Source: Alteribacillus iranensis
GTDB lineage: Bacteria; Bacillota; Bacilli; Bacillales; Marinococcaceae
Reading direction: 5' to 3'
Assembly (NCBI RefSeq): GCF_900113025.1
Contig: NZ_FONT01000005.1
Location: 62,001-126,000, forward strand
DNA: 64,000 nt
The notes beneath the pieces were generated by a model, which searched no databases, had not been told where the DNA came from, and saw only the letters and a program-made list of their open reading frames with translations. The position numbers were made by a program, and so were the translations under genes. Positions 1 through 9,280 of the stretch are shown here, piece by piece. Each line of letters begins with the position of its first letter. Positions within the stretch are counted from its first letter, which is position 1.

Positions 1-192
1 TTGAACATTGCCTTTTCAATGCTCTAAACCCCTATTTAAAATGGTTTTTTCGTTGAAATATTCATAAATTTGTATTATTATAATTTTGTGAATTGGTTCT
101 ATATAACTAATAGTTACATGGGTCTAAATTATTATATTTGTAAATTTTATTGCTATTTCTGAAATTTTACATTAATATCACAAACATACGAT

Positions 193-215
193 GGTCTACA
201 TGTCGACAGTTGACC
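193..215. promoter_or_regulatory. Dyad operator candidate upstream of TRAP operon
   Basis: Imperfect palindrome with outer arms GGTCnAC and GTnGACC around a 9-bp centre, lying 75 bp upstream of the dctP-like start. Its shape suits a dimeric repressor or activator, but no regulator gene is adjacent. Seen in the sequence; its function is inferred. Confidence 0.35.
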
Positions 216-227
216 TGTGTCGTTGCA

Positions 228-243
228 ATGAAGCGTTTTCATT
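228..243 (+). promoter_or_regulatory. cre-like site (CcpA operator)
   Basis: ATGAAGCGTTTTCATT closely fits the Bacillus cre consensus, a pseudo-palindrome around a central CG. It lies about 45 bp upstream of the start codon of the TRAP binding protein, between any promoter and the ribosome binding site. That position is typical for carbon catabolite repression by roadblock or promoter occlusion. CcpA itself is not in the window. Confidence 0.6.
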
Positions 244-289
244 TCCGTGTACGGTGTGTGCTTTACATTAATTAGGGGGGTAAAAACAT

Positions 290-1393
290 ATGAAAAAGTT
301 TAACCGTAAATTTTTAACTGCCATTCCAATTTCTTTATTCTTTTCCGTAATGGTTGGCTGTGGATTGAGTGAGGATTCAGGTGGGTCTGGAGATGCTGAG
401 GGAGAAGCTAGCTCTGTAGGAGATAGCAGTGAAGCATCCGTTGAACTAAAGATTTCTCACCAATGGCCACAAGCAACGACAGAAGAGGGCGATTTTCGTT
501 CTGTATTAGCCGAAAAATTCGCACAACAAGTTCAAGAGAAGTCAGATGGAGAGATAGCATTTTCTATTTATCCTTCTTCCTCATTAGTAGGAGCAAGAGA
601 ACAATATGATGCTATGTTAAACGGCTCCCTGGACATGTCTGTTTTCCCACTTGACTACGCTGGAGGAAAAGTACCGGAATTTGGTATTACGTTAATGCCA
701 GCGCTTATTAGAAACCATGAGCAAGCACAGGCATGGGAAACTTCTGAGATTGGTCAAAGAATAGAAGAAATTGCAGAAGAAATTGCAGAAGAAAATGGGA
801 TGAAAATCTTAGTATGGGTTTGGAATGCAGGTGCAATTGGTAATTCAGGAGATCCTATCGTAAGACCTGAAGATGTAGAAGATGTGACGATGCGTGCTGC
901 TGGAGCACGTGTGGAGGAAATGCTGCGTGACGCTGGAGCTAGTATTACTAGTATGGCTTCCTCTGAGATGTATTCTGCCTTCCAAACTGGTGTATTGGAC
1001 GCCGGCATTACATCTAACTCTTCCTTTGCATCGTACAATCTGCAGGAACAAATAAGTTCATTTACTACTTCTTCGGAAAATACATTCTGGTTTATGGGAG
1101 AGCCATTAGTTATAAGCATGGATGCATGGGAACAGTTATCAGAGGAACAACAGCAAATTTTTGAAGAAACAGCTGAAGAATTACAACCTTGGGCATATGA
1201 AGCTTCAGAAGAAGACGATGAGCGTGTAACTGAGTTATTTAAAGAAGAAGGTCTAGAAGTTGTAGATATGTCAGATGAAGCCTACAACGAATGGTTAGAA
1301 CTAGCTGAACCAGTTTGGGAAGAATGGGCTAAAAACACTGACAACGGTGAAGAATTACTAGAACTAGCAAAAGATGTCCTTGAAGAGAACTAA
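290..1393 (+). CDS. TRAP transporter substrate-binding lipoprotein (DctP family)
   Basis: Extracytoplasmic solute receptor of a tripartite ATP-independent periplasmic transporter. Residues 1-24 form a lipoprotein signal with a hydrophobic stretch and a lipobox ending at Cys24 (VMVGC). An acidic Gly/Ser-rich linker to about residue 50 follows, then the DctP fold. The segment near residues 95-140 (LVGAREQYDAM, then the PLDYAGG region) is typical of the family. A run of G residues ahead of ATG 290 serves as ribosome binding site. The small and large membrane subunits follow on the same strand. Ligand is unknown; family members carry C4-dicarboxylates, keto acids, sugar acids or ectoines. A cre-like site upstream fits use of a carbon source. 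Confidence 0.92.
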   Translation: MKKFNRKFLTAIPISLFFSVMVGCGLSEDSGGSGDAEGEASSVGDSSEASVELKISHQWPQATTEEGDFRSVLAEKFAQQVQEKSDGEIAFSIYPSSSLVGAREQYDAMLNGSLDMSVFPLDYAGGKVPEFGITLMPALIRNHEQAQAWETSEIGQRIEEIAEEIAEENGMKILVWVWNAGAIGNSGDPIVRPEDVEDVTMRAAGARVEEMLRDAGASITSMASSEMYSAFQTGVLDAGITSNSSFASYNLQEQISSFTTSSENTFWFMGEPLVISMDAWEQLSEEQQQIFEETAEELQPWAYEASEEDDERVTELFKEEGLEVVDMSDEAYNEWLELAEPVWEEWAKNTDNGEELLELAKDVLEEN

Positions 1394-1478
1394 TTTCCAA
1401 AGGCCCAGATGAGCCACGTATAGGCTCAACTGGGCTGTTATCCATCATCATGATTTAAATGGAGAAGGAGGCTGTGTT

Positions 1479-2000
1479 ATGGAGGCCGAGCAAAATAAAA
1501 AGCCAATATGGGCACGAGTCATCGACGGGATAAGTGAAATCAGCGGGTACCTAGGAGGAATCGCTATTTTCGCCTCCACCCTTATCATTGTTTATCAAGT
1601 GATTGTCCGTTCATTTTTTAATGTTCCTACCGTATGGCAAACTGAATTAAGTATATATTTATTGATGTTCGCTACTTTTGTCGGCGCTACTTATGGTTTA
1701 AAGCACAATTCACACGTTGGGGTAGATGTGATAATAGAAAGACTACCAAAGCGCGGACAAAGCATTTTGCGAATCTTCACTTCTCTTTTATGTGTAATAT
1801 TTACCGTTGTATTATCCTGGAAAGCATGGGAGCTATGGTGGGAAGTTACCGAGAACGGCTGGCATTCTTCTACTTTATGGGGACCTCCTTTAACGTTTCC
1901 TTATTTTATTCTCCCTTTGGGGATGACGTTCGTTACCCTTCAGTTTATCGTTCTCATTTACGAAGAATTTGTTAAATTAAAAAACATCAATCAAACCTAA
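1479..2000 (+). CDS. TRAP transporter small permease (DctQ family)
   Basis: Small membrane subunit of the TRAP system, 173 aa, with four predicted membrane helices. The segment VRSFFNVPTVWQTELS, around residues 44-59, carries the Trp-x-x-Glu pattern common in DctQ proteins. It couples the lipoprotein receptor to the large permease. It starts at ATG behind GAGAAGGAGG, 85 bp after the receptor gene and 32 bp before the large subunit, so the three genes form one operon. Confidence 0.9.
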   Translation: MEAEQNKKPIWARVIDGISEISGYLGGIAIFASTLIIVYQVIVRSFFNVPTVWQTELSIYLLMFATFVGATYGLKHNSHVGVDVIIERLPKRGQSILRIFTSLLCVIFTVVLSWKAWELWWEVTENGWHSSTLWGPPLTFPYFILPLGMTFVTLQFIVLIYEEFVKLKNINQT

Positions 2001-2032
2001 GAGAGTAATCGCATCATAAGGAGAGGATATTA

Positions 2033-3403
2033 TTGGGTTCTTTAACGATAGGGATTGTCATGGCGGTCGTCACCTTAGCTTTATTACTTACAGGAATTCC
2101 AATCGCATTTGCATTAGGACTCGTTTCGGTTGGTTCTATACTCCTGTTCCTTGATATTACAACTTTCAACATGGTGGCTGAATTCGTCTACGGTTCCTTA
2201 AACAATTTTTCTTTGCTTGCTATTCCTTTGTTTATTTTCATGGGTGGTATATTTGCAAGGTCACGAGCTAGCTCTGATTTATTTGAAACTGCTTATTTAT
2301 GGACAGGTAAAGTACCTGGTGGCTTAGCAATAAGCAGTGTCGTCTCCTCTGCCTTGTTCGCCGCTTTATCTGGATCTAGTCCTGCGACCGCTGCTGCTAT
2401 TGGGAAGGTAGCCATCCCTCAAATGAAAAAACGAGGCTACTCTAATTCTATCTCTACCGGAGCAGTAGTTGCCGGAGGAACGTTAGGGATCCTTATCCCA
2501 CCAAGTGTAACGCTGATTTTATATGGGATAGCAGTAGAAGAATCCATCGGGCAATTATTCGTAGCAGGGGTCATCCCTGGTATATTAGTGGTTTTATTGT
2601 TTTGCTTATGGATCTACGTTGCTACTCTACTGGAAAGAAGAAAAGCTGGGGTGCAAAGTGCTGCGGCTGTCGAAAAGTCCGAATCTGAATCAACTGTCAG
2701 TAAGGACGGGGATGATATAACACCATCCGGTTTCTCTTGGAAGCAACGCTTTGTTTCTCTCTTATATGTTCTTCCATTCTTGCTCTTAATCGTCGGGGTT
2801 CTGGCATCTTTATATTTAGGTATTGCTACGCCAAGTGAAGCTGCAGCTTTTGGTGCAGTACTCGCTCTCTTAATGGTCATTGTAGTTTATCGTTCTATGA
2901 CATGGAAAAAATTAATGAACCTGTTATTAGAATCTACGAAAGAAAGTACCATGGTTTTATTAATTATTGCTTTTTCCGCCTTAATTGGAACGACAATGAG
3001 TTATTTGCACATCCCACAAGACTTGGCAACTTATATTACGAGTCTTGACATGTCGAAGTGGCTCGTATTAATCATCATTAATTTATTTTTAATTATGTTA
3101 GGGTTTTTTATACCGCCTGCCGCTATTATCTTAATGACTACTCCTATTTTATTTCCTATCATTACTGGCCTCGGATTTGATCCCATTTGGTTCGGTATTG
3201 TGATGACATTAAATATGGAAATGGGCTTGATTACTCCACCTGTCGGACTTAATATTTTTGTGGTAAAAGGAATTGCTCCTGACATTCCAACGAATGATAT
3301 TATCAGAGGTTCCATCCCATACGTTGGTTTACTCGCAATAGGTATTGTGATTTTAACTATATTCCCTTCGCTTGTCACTTGGCTGCCGAATTTATTGTTT
3401 TAA
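2033..3403 (+). CDS. TRAP transporter large permease (DctM family)
   Basis: Sodium- or proton-coupled transport subunit, 456 aa, with about 12 hydrophobic segments and the family's repeated GxxxPPS/PP-type loops (GGTLGILIPPSVTLI near residue 150 and PPAAIILMTTPILFP near 360). A charged, Ser/Glu-rich cytoplasmic loop occupies about residues 200-235 and is longer than in many family members. The start is TTG with AAGGAGAGG upstream; no ATG fits better. Last gene of the operon, followed by a strong terminator. Confidence 0.92.
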   Translation: MGSLTIGIVMAVVTLALLLTGIPIAFALGLVSVGSILLFLDITTFNMVAEFVYGSLNNFSLLAIPLFIFMGGIFARSRASSDLFETAYLWTGKVPGGLAISSVVSSALFAALSGSSPATAAAIGKVAIPQMKKRGYSNSISTGAVVAGGTLGILIPPSVTLILYGIAVEESIGQLFVAGVIPGILVVLLFCLWIYVATLLERRKAGVQSAAAVEKSESESTVSKDGDDITPSGFSWKQRFVSLLYVLPFLLLIVGVLASLYLGIATPSEAAAFGAVLALLMVIVVYRSMTWKKLMNLLLESTKESTMVLLIIAFSALIGTTMSYLHIPQDLATYITSLDMSKWLVLIIINLFLIMLGFFIPPAAIILMTTPILFPIITGLGFDPIWFGIVMTLNMEMGLITPPVGLNIFVVKGIAPDIPTNDIIRGSIPYVGLLAIGIVILTIFPSLVTWLPNLLF

Positions 3404-3412
3404 GCAAACACA

Positions 3413-3445
3413 AAACCTGTCGTTCTCTGCGACAGGTTTGTTTTC
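3413..3445 (+). terminator. Intrinsic terminator of TRAP operon
   Basis: Inverted repeat AAACCTGTCG / CGACAGGTTT with a short loop followed by a T-rich run, 10 bp after the large permease stop codon. Confidence 0.85.
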
Positions 3446-3571
3446 TGTTTAACAAGGAGGTTATTTCTATAACATGAAACTTTCTATGCGGGAATGTATT
3501 AAGAGGGTTCTCGTGTAGGTGCTAGGCGCTGCTCCGTTCACGTTATACACTAGTGGCTTACCAGTCAGTGT

Positions 3572-4885
3572 TTACACTTTTATTGCGGTTTGCGTGTCCA
3601 TTTTCTTATACAATTCATCAGAAGGTTCTTTTAACTTTCTTATATTTGTCATTTCAAATCCACTCTTTGGCAATGTAGGCATGCGGCTCATATCGTAACT
3701 TAAATCTTGGTCAGGTACATCAAAAGTGATATAATTCGTCAAATAATGAAAGAATGCTGTCATTACCATGACAGTCATCCACTCTCCCGCACACCGATGA
3801 CCCATATAATGATTTCCTCCCCCTTGAGGGACAAAAGAAAAAGGGCTTTCTTTCCAATTTTTAAATCGTTCTGGAATAAATTGATTAGGTTGCTCCCAAG
3901 AATCGGGATGACGATTTGTTCCAAACAAATCAAGAATGACCAATGTATTTTTTTTAAACTTATAATCATTCCATAAAAAATCCTGTTTTACTTTAGCAGC
4001 CATCGCGGGAGCGAAAGGATAGAACCGTCGTACTTCCTGCGCGAACATTTTACTATATCCATCTGTATCTTCTTTTAATTTTTGGTGAACTTGCGGGTAC
4101 TCGTGCATGGCAACCGCTCCAAATACCATAAAATAAGCCGTCGCTACCAAAGGACGGAATGTATTACTTAAATCAACTGCCGCTACTTGAGGATCTAAAC
4201 GTTTCCCGTTTGGCTCTCTATGATGAGCAATAATACATGCTGGCGTATAAGACGGAGGGACGAACTTTCCAGCACGTATTTCTTTTATAATACCTGTCAA
4301 CCATTTTTCTTGTTTTGAGCGAGCTTTTGCCCCTTGTCTAAACCGTGCAGGAGATCCTCCAAATGAATCTATCATATCTAATACTTCACGAGATCGCTGC
4401 TTTACTTCTTTTTCTTTTAAGGGGACACCTGCCCATTCACAACCGGCACGGGTGAAAATTTCAACCATTTCTTCAAAAAGGTTAACTCTCTCTTCCTTCT
4501 CCCACTGACACACTTTCTTATCTAAATGTTTAATAGCAATTCTTCTCATGTCTTCTAACCGTTCGGGCGTCATCATGGATAGATGCATACGTTTACGCTG
4601 TCTATGAGCTTCATCGTCTTGTTCATGAACACCGCCTTCGCCTAACAGCGACTTCATAACCGGTTTCGGAATAGCTCCTTTTCTTTTAAACTTATTTTCA
4701 TCGTAAAAAATGGCAGCTGATTCCTCTCCAGCCATACATACTGCTTTCTTTCCAACCAACCTCGTTTCAAAAATATCAGAACCTAACTGTTCTCTCCTGC
4801 TCGGAATGTAATTAAATCCTTCTTTTATGAGAGACAGTGTGCTATCTAATGATTTTTCACGAGGGACTGGCGATTTTACTTTCAC
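3572..4885 (-). CDS. cypC: Fatty-acid peroxygenase cytochrome P450 (CYP152 family)
   Basis: Hydroxylates long-chain fatty acids at the alpha or beta carbon using hydrogen peroxide, without a reductase partner. The 437-aa length and colinear motifs match Bacillus P450 BS-beta (YbdT/CypC). The heme-binding loop GGGNHYMGHRCAGE has the proximal Cys at residue 365. The Arg-Pro pair that binds the substrate carboxylate in CYP152 enzymes is R244-P245 (NTFRPLVA) and replaces the usual acid-alcohol pair. RRFYPF near residue 286 is also family-typical. Some members of the family decarboxylate fatty acids to terminal alkenes, and sequence alone cannot separate these activities. The gene stands alone in about 225 bp of upstream spacer. 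Confidence 0.92.
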   Translation of the reverse strand: MKVKSPVPREKSLDSTLSLIKEGFNYIPSRREQLGSDIFETRLVGKKAVCMAGEESAAIFYDENKFKRKGAIPKPVMKSLLGEGGVHEQDDEAHRQRKRMHLSMMTPERLEDMRRIAIKHLDKKVCQWEKEERVNLFEEMVEIFTRAGCEWAGVPLKEKEVKQRSREVLDMIDSFGGSPARFRQGAKARSKQEKWLTGIIKEIRAGKFVPPSYTPACIIAHHREPNGKRLDPQVAAVDLSNTFRPLVATAYFMVFGAVAMHEYPQVHQKLKEDTDGYSKMFAQEVRRFYPFAPAMAAKVKQDFLWNDYKFKKNTLVILDLFGTNRHPDSWEQPNQFIPERFKNWKESPFSFVPQGGGNHYMGHRCAGEWMTVMVMTAFFHYLTNYITFDVPDQDLSYDMSRMPTLPKSGFEMTNIRKLKEPSDELYKKMDTQTAIKV

Positions 4886-5110
4886 CTAAGACCAGCTCCT
4901 TTGCCAAAAAAGGTATGTAAAAACAATGGATCTATAGGTTATTAATCCCCATCCCTTGTGAAATTAAACGCCCGATTTCATACACAGCCATTAGATAACC
5001 TGTAATTCCGTTAACTCAATGAAAGAAATCCTATGAAGCCCATCATTTAAAGATGTTTCACCTATGCATAGGTTATTATAGTACTACACGGATGGCACAC
5101 GTCCGTATTT

Positions 5111-5761
5111 CTATGGTTTTACTTTTTCAATGACTCTTTCAAGAGAACGGATATCCATTATTTTTTTATTGCATTCTTGGTTGTCTAGACAAATATAATG
5201 TCCGATGGCCCGGTAATAATCCGTATTGTCATTTGATTTATCATTGGTGTGGAAACTTACAAAGGTAACGGTAGTCACTTGTTTGCAAAAATGGCAATAA
5301 TCTTTTAGCGCACGCGGAATGTAACGCCCTTCTATTGGGAGAAGCTCGCCATTTTGATGATAAAGGATATATTTTTTCTTTTGGCCGGGGTCATTCCAAC
5401 CTAAATAAGTTCTCCGTGAAAGGTCTATTCTTGTTAAATTTGGAATTGTCATACGTATATTATCGGGAAAAAGATCTTTAATCCTCTGTTTCGTAATATT
5501 TGGAAAAGATTCAACATAACGATAAATGGAACCGATAAAAGCTTCGACTTCTATGCTTGACTTCACTTCTTTCAATGACTCAATAATGTTTATTTCTTCT
5601 TTACTTAAGTGAGGAAATTGCTGAATGATACGATCCGTCGCTTGGCCTTTCACTGCTTCTATTACCCCTTCATCTTCAATATCCTGAAAACAACGTTGTA
5701 TATTTCTTGCCTCACTTTTAATAATATTTAAATGATGATTACGTATAAATGTTGATGGCAA
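5111..5761 (-). CDS. EF-G-binding protein, FusB/FusC family
   Basis: 216 aa with the two-part architecture of FusB-type proteins: an N-terminal helical domain (about residues 1-125) and a C-terminal treble-clef zinc-binding domain. The zinc ligands appear as CHFC and a later HYICLDNQEC segment. FusB proteins bind elongation factor G and release it from ribosomes stalled by fusidic acid; chromosomal homologues in bacilli are common. Assignment rests on the zinc-domain pattern and length. Whether this homologue gives resistance is not known. It is separated from gabD by a terminator. Confidence 0.8.
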   Translation of the reverse strand: MPSTFIRNHHLNIIKSEARNIQRCFQDIEDEGVIEAVKGQATDRIIQQFPHLSKEEINIIESLKEVKSSIEVEAFIGSIYRYVESFPNITKQRIKDLFPDNIRMTIPNLTRIDLSRRTYLGWNDPGQKKKYILYHQNGELLPIEGRYIPRALKDYCHFCKQVTTVTFVSFHTNDKSNDNTDYYRAIGHYICLDNQECNKKIMDIRSLERVIEKVKP

Positions 5762-5885
5762 CTCGGTCCCTCCTCCAAAATATTAATACCATGATATCAT
5801 TATAATCCGCTTATACCAAAGACAGAGATCAGAAAACACGGCCAACATAACATTTATTTAAAGTCTATAGTATAGAGACAGACAA

Positions 5886-5922
5886 AACGCTTCCGACTAT
5901 CATTCTGATAATCGGAAGCGTT
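5886..5922 (-). terminator. Terminator of the gabTD unit
   Basis: Long inverted repeat (AACGCTTCCGA ... TCGGAAGCGTT) with an inner TATCA/TGATA extension; on the minus strand it runs into TTTTG. It lies downstream of the gabD-like stop. Confidence 0.85.
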
Positions 5923-5961
5923 CTTTACTCTTCTGGAAGGAGAATTCCAGCTCATTTTCAA

Positions 5962-7383
5962 TTATATTTTTAATGAAGTATATTTAATCTCAAGATATTC
6001 CTCAATGCCATAGTATCCACCTTCGCGACCAAGACCGCTTTCTTTCATTCCTCCGAATGGAGCTTGTGGAGTAGATGGGAGTCCGTCATTCACACCTACG
6101 ATACCATAATCAAGGGCCTCGCTAATACGCAAAGCTCTGGAAAGATCTTTCGTGAATACATAAGCAGCTAATCCAAAGTCCGTGTCATTCGCTTCTTCAA
6201 TAGCTTCTTCTGCTTCCTTGAAAATAGCGATTGGTGCAAGCGGCCCAAAGGTCTCTTCATTCATACAAAGCATATCAGATGTTGCTCCTGAGATAACTGT
6301 TGGGGTGTAAAAGGTGGTCCCACCTTCTACTTTTGTACCTCCGCTCAGTACTTCGGCACCTTTTTCTTTTGCATCTTCGACATGCTTTTCCACTTTAGAC
6401 ATAGCATTCTCATCGATTAAAGGCCCGATGACAGTATCCTCATCAAACCCGTCTCCTACCTTCAGGTTAGCTGTGGCTGCCGCAAACTTTTGGGCAAACT
6501 CATCAGCGATTCCTTCTTGAACATAGATACGATTAGAACACACACACGTTTGACCAGCATTCCGGAACTTCGATTGAATCGCTCCTTCTACTGCCTGATC
6601 CACGTCTGCATCATCCATTACGATAAATGGAGCGTGTCCGCCAAGTTCTAGAGAAACTTTCTTCATCGTTTTAGCGGAACCTTCCATTAGATATTTACCA
6701 ACTGGAGTTGAACCAGTAAACGTTAATTTACGTACACGCTTGTCATCTAGCCAAGCTCTTCCAATTTCTTTCGGATCTCCAACAACGACATTTATAACTC
6801 CTGCTGGAATCCCGGCTTGCTCGGCGAGGTCCGCCAAGAGAAGTGCTGTCAGCGGTGTTTGTTCTGCCGGCTTAATAACAGCAGTGCATCCAGCTGCTAA
6901 AGCAGGACCTACTTTTCTCGTGATCATAGCCGCTGGGAAGTTCCAAGGGGTGATAGCTGCAATTACTCCGACAGGCTGCTTTTGTACTAAAATTCGCTTG
7001 TCTGGATGGGAGGCAGGAATGGTATCACCATATATCCTTTTCGCTTCTTCAGCATACCATTGGATAAATCCGTTGGCATATCCTACTTCCCCTAGTGCCT
7101 CTTTATAAGGTTTCCCTTGCTCTTTCGTCATAACCGTCGCGATTTCTTCCTGGTTCTCTTTAATTAATTCATACCACCGGTAGAGAAGCTCAGAACGTTC
7201 TCCGGCTGTTTTTTTCGACCATGACTGAAAAGCTTTATGGGCAGCATCCGCAGCTTCTTCCGCTTCTTTTTTTCCACCCATTGGAACTTCTGTTAACACT
7301 TCTCCTGTGGAAGGATTTGTTACTTCCATTTTGTCTAGGGCTTCCCCTGTCCATTTTCCATTTATATAGAGTAAATTTTTCAA
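5962..7383 (-). CDS. gabD: Succinate-semialdehyde dehydrogenase (NAD(P)+)
   Basis: Oxidises succinate semialdehyde, the product of GABA transamination, to succinate. It is an aldehyde dehydrogenase fold of 473 aa with the Rossmann segment ITPWNFP, FTGSTPVG, the general-base motif LELGGH (Glu246) and the catalytic Cys280 in GQTCVCSNR. I place the start at TTG 7383, because AAAGGAAGGG lies six bases upstream. A longer reading frame opens at a TTG at 7419 but has no ribosome binding site and begins 2 bp after the gabT stop. It follows gabT in the same transcript, fed by the sigma-54 promoter ahead of gabT. Substrate is inferred from pairing with the aminotransferase. Confidence 0.88.
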   Translation of the reverse strand: MKNLLYINGKWTGEALDKMEVTNPSTGEVLTEVPMGGKKEAEEAADAAHKAFQSWSKKTAGERSELLYRWYELIKENQEEIATVMTKEQGKPYKEALGEVGYANGFIQWYAEEAKRIYGDTIPASHPDKRILVQKQPVGVIAAITPWNFPAAMITRKVGPALAAGCTAVIKPAEQTPLTALLLADLAEQAGIPAGVINVVVGDPKEIGRAWLDDKRVRKLTFTGSTPVGKYLMEGSAKTMKKVSLELGGHAPFIVMDDADVDQAVEGAIQSKFRNAGQTCVCSNRIYVQEGIADEFAQKFAAATANLKVGDGFDEDTVIGPLIDENAMSKVEKHVEDAKEKGAEVLSGGTKVEGGTTFYTPTVISGATSDMLCMNEETFGPLAPIAIFKEAEEAIEEANDTDFGLAAYVFTKDLSRALRISEALDYGIVGVNDGLPSTPQAPFGGMKESGLGREGGYYGIEEYLEIKYTSLKI

Positions 7384-7421
7384 CTCTATCCCTTCCTTTC
7401 TATCACCGAGCACCTGCAAGT

Positions 7422-8756
7422 TTAGTTGCTAGCCGCTTGAATGGCTTCTTCTAAGATGTTTAATCCTTCTTCGAGCTGATCGTCTGTAATAACAATCGGC
7501 ATGAGTACACGGAGAACATTACCATACACACCTGCAGTCAATACAAGAAGGCCACGCTTCTGTGCTTCTTTCATAATCCGTCCAGCAATGTCCTTATCCG
7601 GAGTTTTGGAGTCTTGGTCACTCACTAATTCCATTGCACACATTGCCCCAAGTCCGCGTGCTTCTCCAATGCAATCATAGCGGTTCTTCCACTCATTAAA
7701 TGTATCCATCACTTTTTTACCGACTTCTGCCGCTCTTTGATTTAGATTTTCTTCCTCAATAACATCAAGCACAGCAAGAGCTGCCGCACAACCAAGCGGA
7801 CTTCCGCTATACGTGCCGCCGAGCTCACCAGCATTCGCTGCATCCATCATTTCAGCTCGTCCAATCAAACCACTGATAGGTACTCCGGCCCCCATTGATT
7901 TTGACACAGTGATCAAATCTGGTACTACGTCAAAATGGTCAATGGCAAAGTAGCCGCCTGTACGAGTAAACCCTGTCTGAATTTCATCAGCTACCATCAC
8001 GATACCATGTTCACTACAGTATTCACGGATACCTTGCATAAATTTCTTATCAGGAACGATAAAACCGCCTTCTCCTTGAACAGGCTCAATAACTACTGCC
8101 GCTACGCGATCTGGGGAAATTTCATGATCGATCACACGCTTGAAGCTCTCTAATGTTTCTTCAATGTACTCTTCTTCCGTCATGGAATCAGGTTTTCTAT
8201 AAGTATATGGATAAGGAGCACGGTATACTTCAGGAGCAAACGGTCCAAATTCGTGCTTATAAGGTTTAACCTTCGCGGTCATAGACATAGTCATCAATGT
8301 CCGGCCATGGAACGCACGAGAAAAAGTAACAACAGCAGGACGCTTCGTATATTTACGAGCTACCTTTACCGCATTTTCTACTGCTTCTGCTCCACTATTT
8401 AAAAACATTACTTTTTTGTCATAGCTTCCCGGAGCGAGATCAGCAAGTTTTTCCGCAAGCTCAATATAAGAATCATACATCATCACGTTAAATCCAGTAT
8501 GAATAAAGTTGTCAGCTTGTGATTTAATAGCTTCTACTACTTTAGGATGGCTATGCCCTACGTTTAATGTACCTATCGCTCCAGCAAAGTCGATAAAACG
8601 GTTACCGTCTACGTCCTCTACAAGGGCACCCTCTGCACTCTTTGCAAATGTAGGTACACCGTAGCTCACTCCGTCTGGAACGATTCGGTTCCGTCTTTCT
8701 AATAATTGTCCTGCTTTTTCACCAGGCAGGTTTAAGAAGTCGTTTTTTGTTGTCAT
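7422..8756 (-). CDS. gabT: 4-aminobutyrate aminotransferase
   Basis: Class III PLP aminotransferase of 444 aa, converting GABA and 2-oxoglutarate to succinate semialdehyde and glutamate. The PLP-binding lysine is K286 (VSKSMGAG). The cofactor-contacting Asp lies in VADEIQTGFTRTG, and NSGAEAVENAVK binds phosphate. Length and motifs are full and undamaged. First gene of the gabTD unit, with a near-consensus -24/-12 promoter about 40 bp upstream. It diverges from the RocR-like sigma-54 activator gene, which probably controls it. Confidence 0.9.
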   Translation of the reverse strand: MTTKNDFLNLPGEKAGQLLERRNRIVPDGVSYGVPTFAKSAEGALVEDVDGNRFIDFAGAIGTLNVGHSHPKVVEAIKSQADNFIHTGFNVMMYDSYIELAEKLADLAPGSYDKKVMFLNSGAEAVENAVKVARKYTKRPAVVTFSRAFHGRTLMTMSMTAKVKPYKHEFGPFAPEVYRAPYPYTYRKPDSMTEEEYIEETLESFKRVIDHEISPDRVAAVVIEPVQGEGGFIVPDKKFMQGIREYCSEHGIVMVADEIQTGFTRTGGYFAIDHFDVVPDLITVSKSMGAGVPISGLIGRAEMMDAANAGELGGTYSGSPLGCAAALAVLDVIEEENLNQRAAEVGKKVMDTFNEWKNRYDCIGEARGLGAMCAMELVSDQDSKTPDKDIAGRIMKEAQKRGLLVLTAGVYGNVLRVLMPIVITDDQLEEGLNILEEAIQAASN

Positions 8757-8796
8757 CGATCATCATCCTTTCTGTCCTTTTGTAGTATATCACTGT

Positions 8797-8812
8797 TGCA
8801 ATCTTTGTGCCA
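8797..8812 (-). promoter_or_regulatory. Sigma-54 (-24/-12) promoter for gabTD
   Basis: On the minus strand TGGCACAAAGATTGCA matches the consensus TGGCAC-N5-TTGCA without mismatch, with GG and GC 12 bp apart. It points toward gabT. Confidence 0.85.
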
Positions 8813-8982
8813 AAAACTTCTCCATTCCATTATGGTACCCAAAAAACCTTTTTTATTTCTTTATTCCACTGTAATTCTCTGTACAACACGCCTTAAAATT
8901 CAATAAATTATTTTCATGAAAATAGAAAGTTATGTACGTGCTTTTAAAAATCCATTACTTTTTTATTCACACAGGAATATTC

Positions 8983-8998
8983 CATTCAAATATGAATG
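8983..8998. promoter_or_regulatory. Candidate activator site (dyad)
   Basis: Palindrome CATTCA-AATA-TGAATG, about 170 bp upstream of the gabT -24 element, the usual distance for an upstream activating sequence. A related dyad ATTCAA-AA-TTGAAT lies at 9254-9267, just before the activator's start codon, and could serve autoregulation. The two share ATTCAA/TTGAAT-like arms. Binding is inferred. The rest of 8757-9280 is AT-rich spacer. Confidence 0.4.
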
Positions 8999-9280
8999 AA
9001 GTGATATTTTCACAAGTCATTTGTGTTCACTTAATAAACGTTTTATATATTATCCTTCTTCGATCTGTAATTACTACATTAAGAACAAAGGAAATCTGAT
9101 TTCTTCATTAATATATATCAGACCCGAATAAAGAATCGGTTACTTTTTTTCTGTCCTCTATTCTGTTATTCTATTATTAATAAATTTTATTCATAAATAA
9201 ATAACAAACCTTGTACTAATGTAAGCGTTATAAAGACTTCGCTTGTACTTTTTATTCAAAATTGAATCGGAGGAACACCA

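Noticed and set aside
3474-3518. 14-codon ATG reading frame behind AAGGAGG after the TRAP operon
   Set aside because: Too short, spacing of about 12 bases to the site, and no supporting context.
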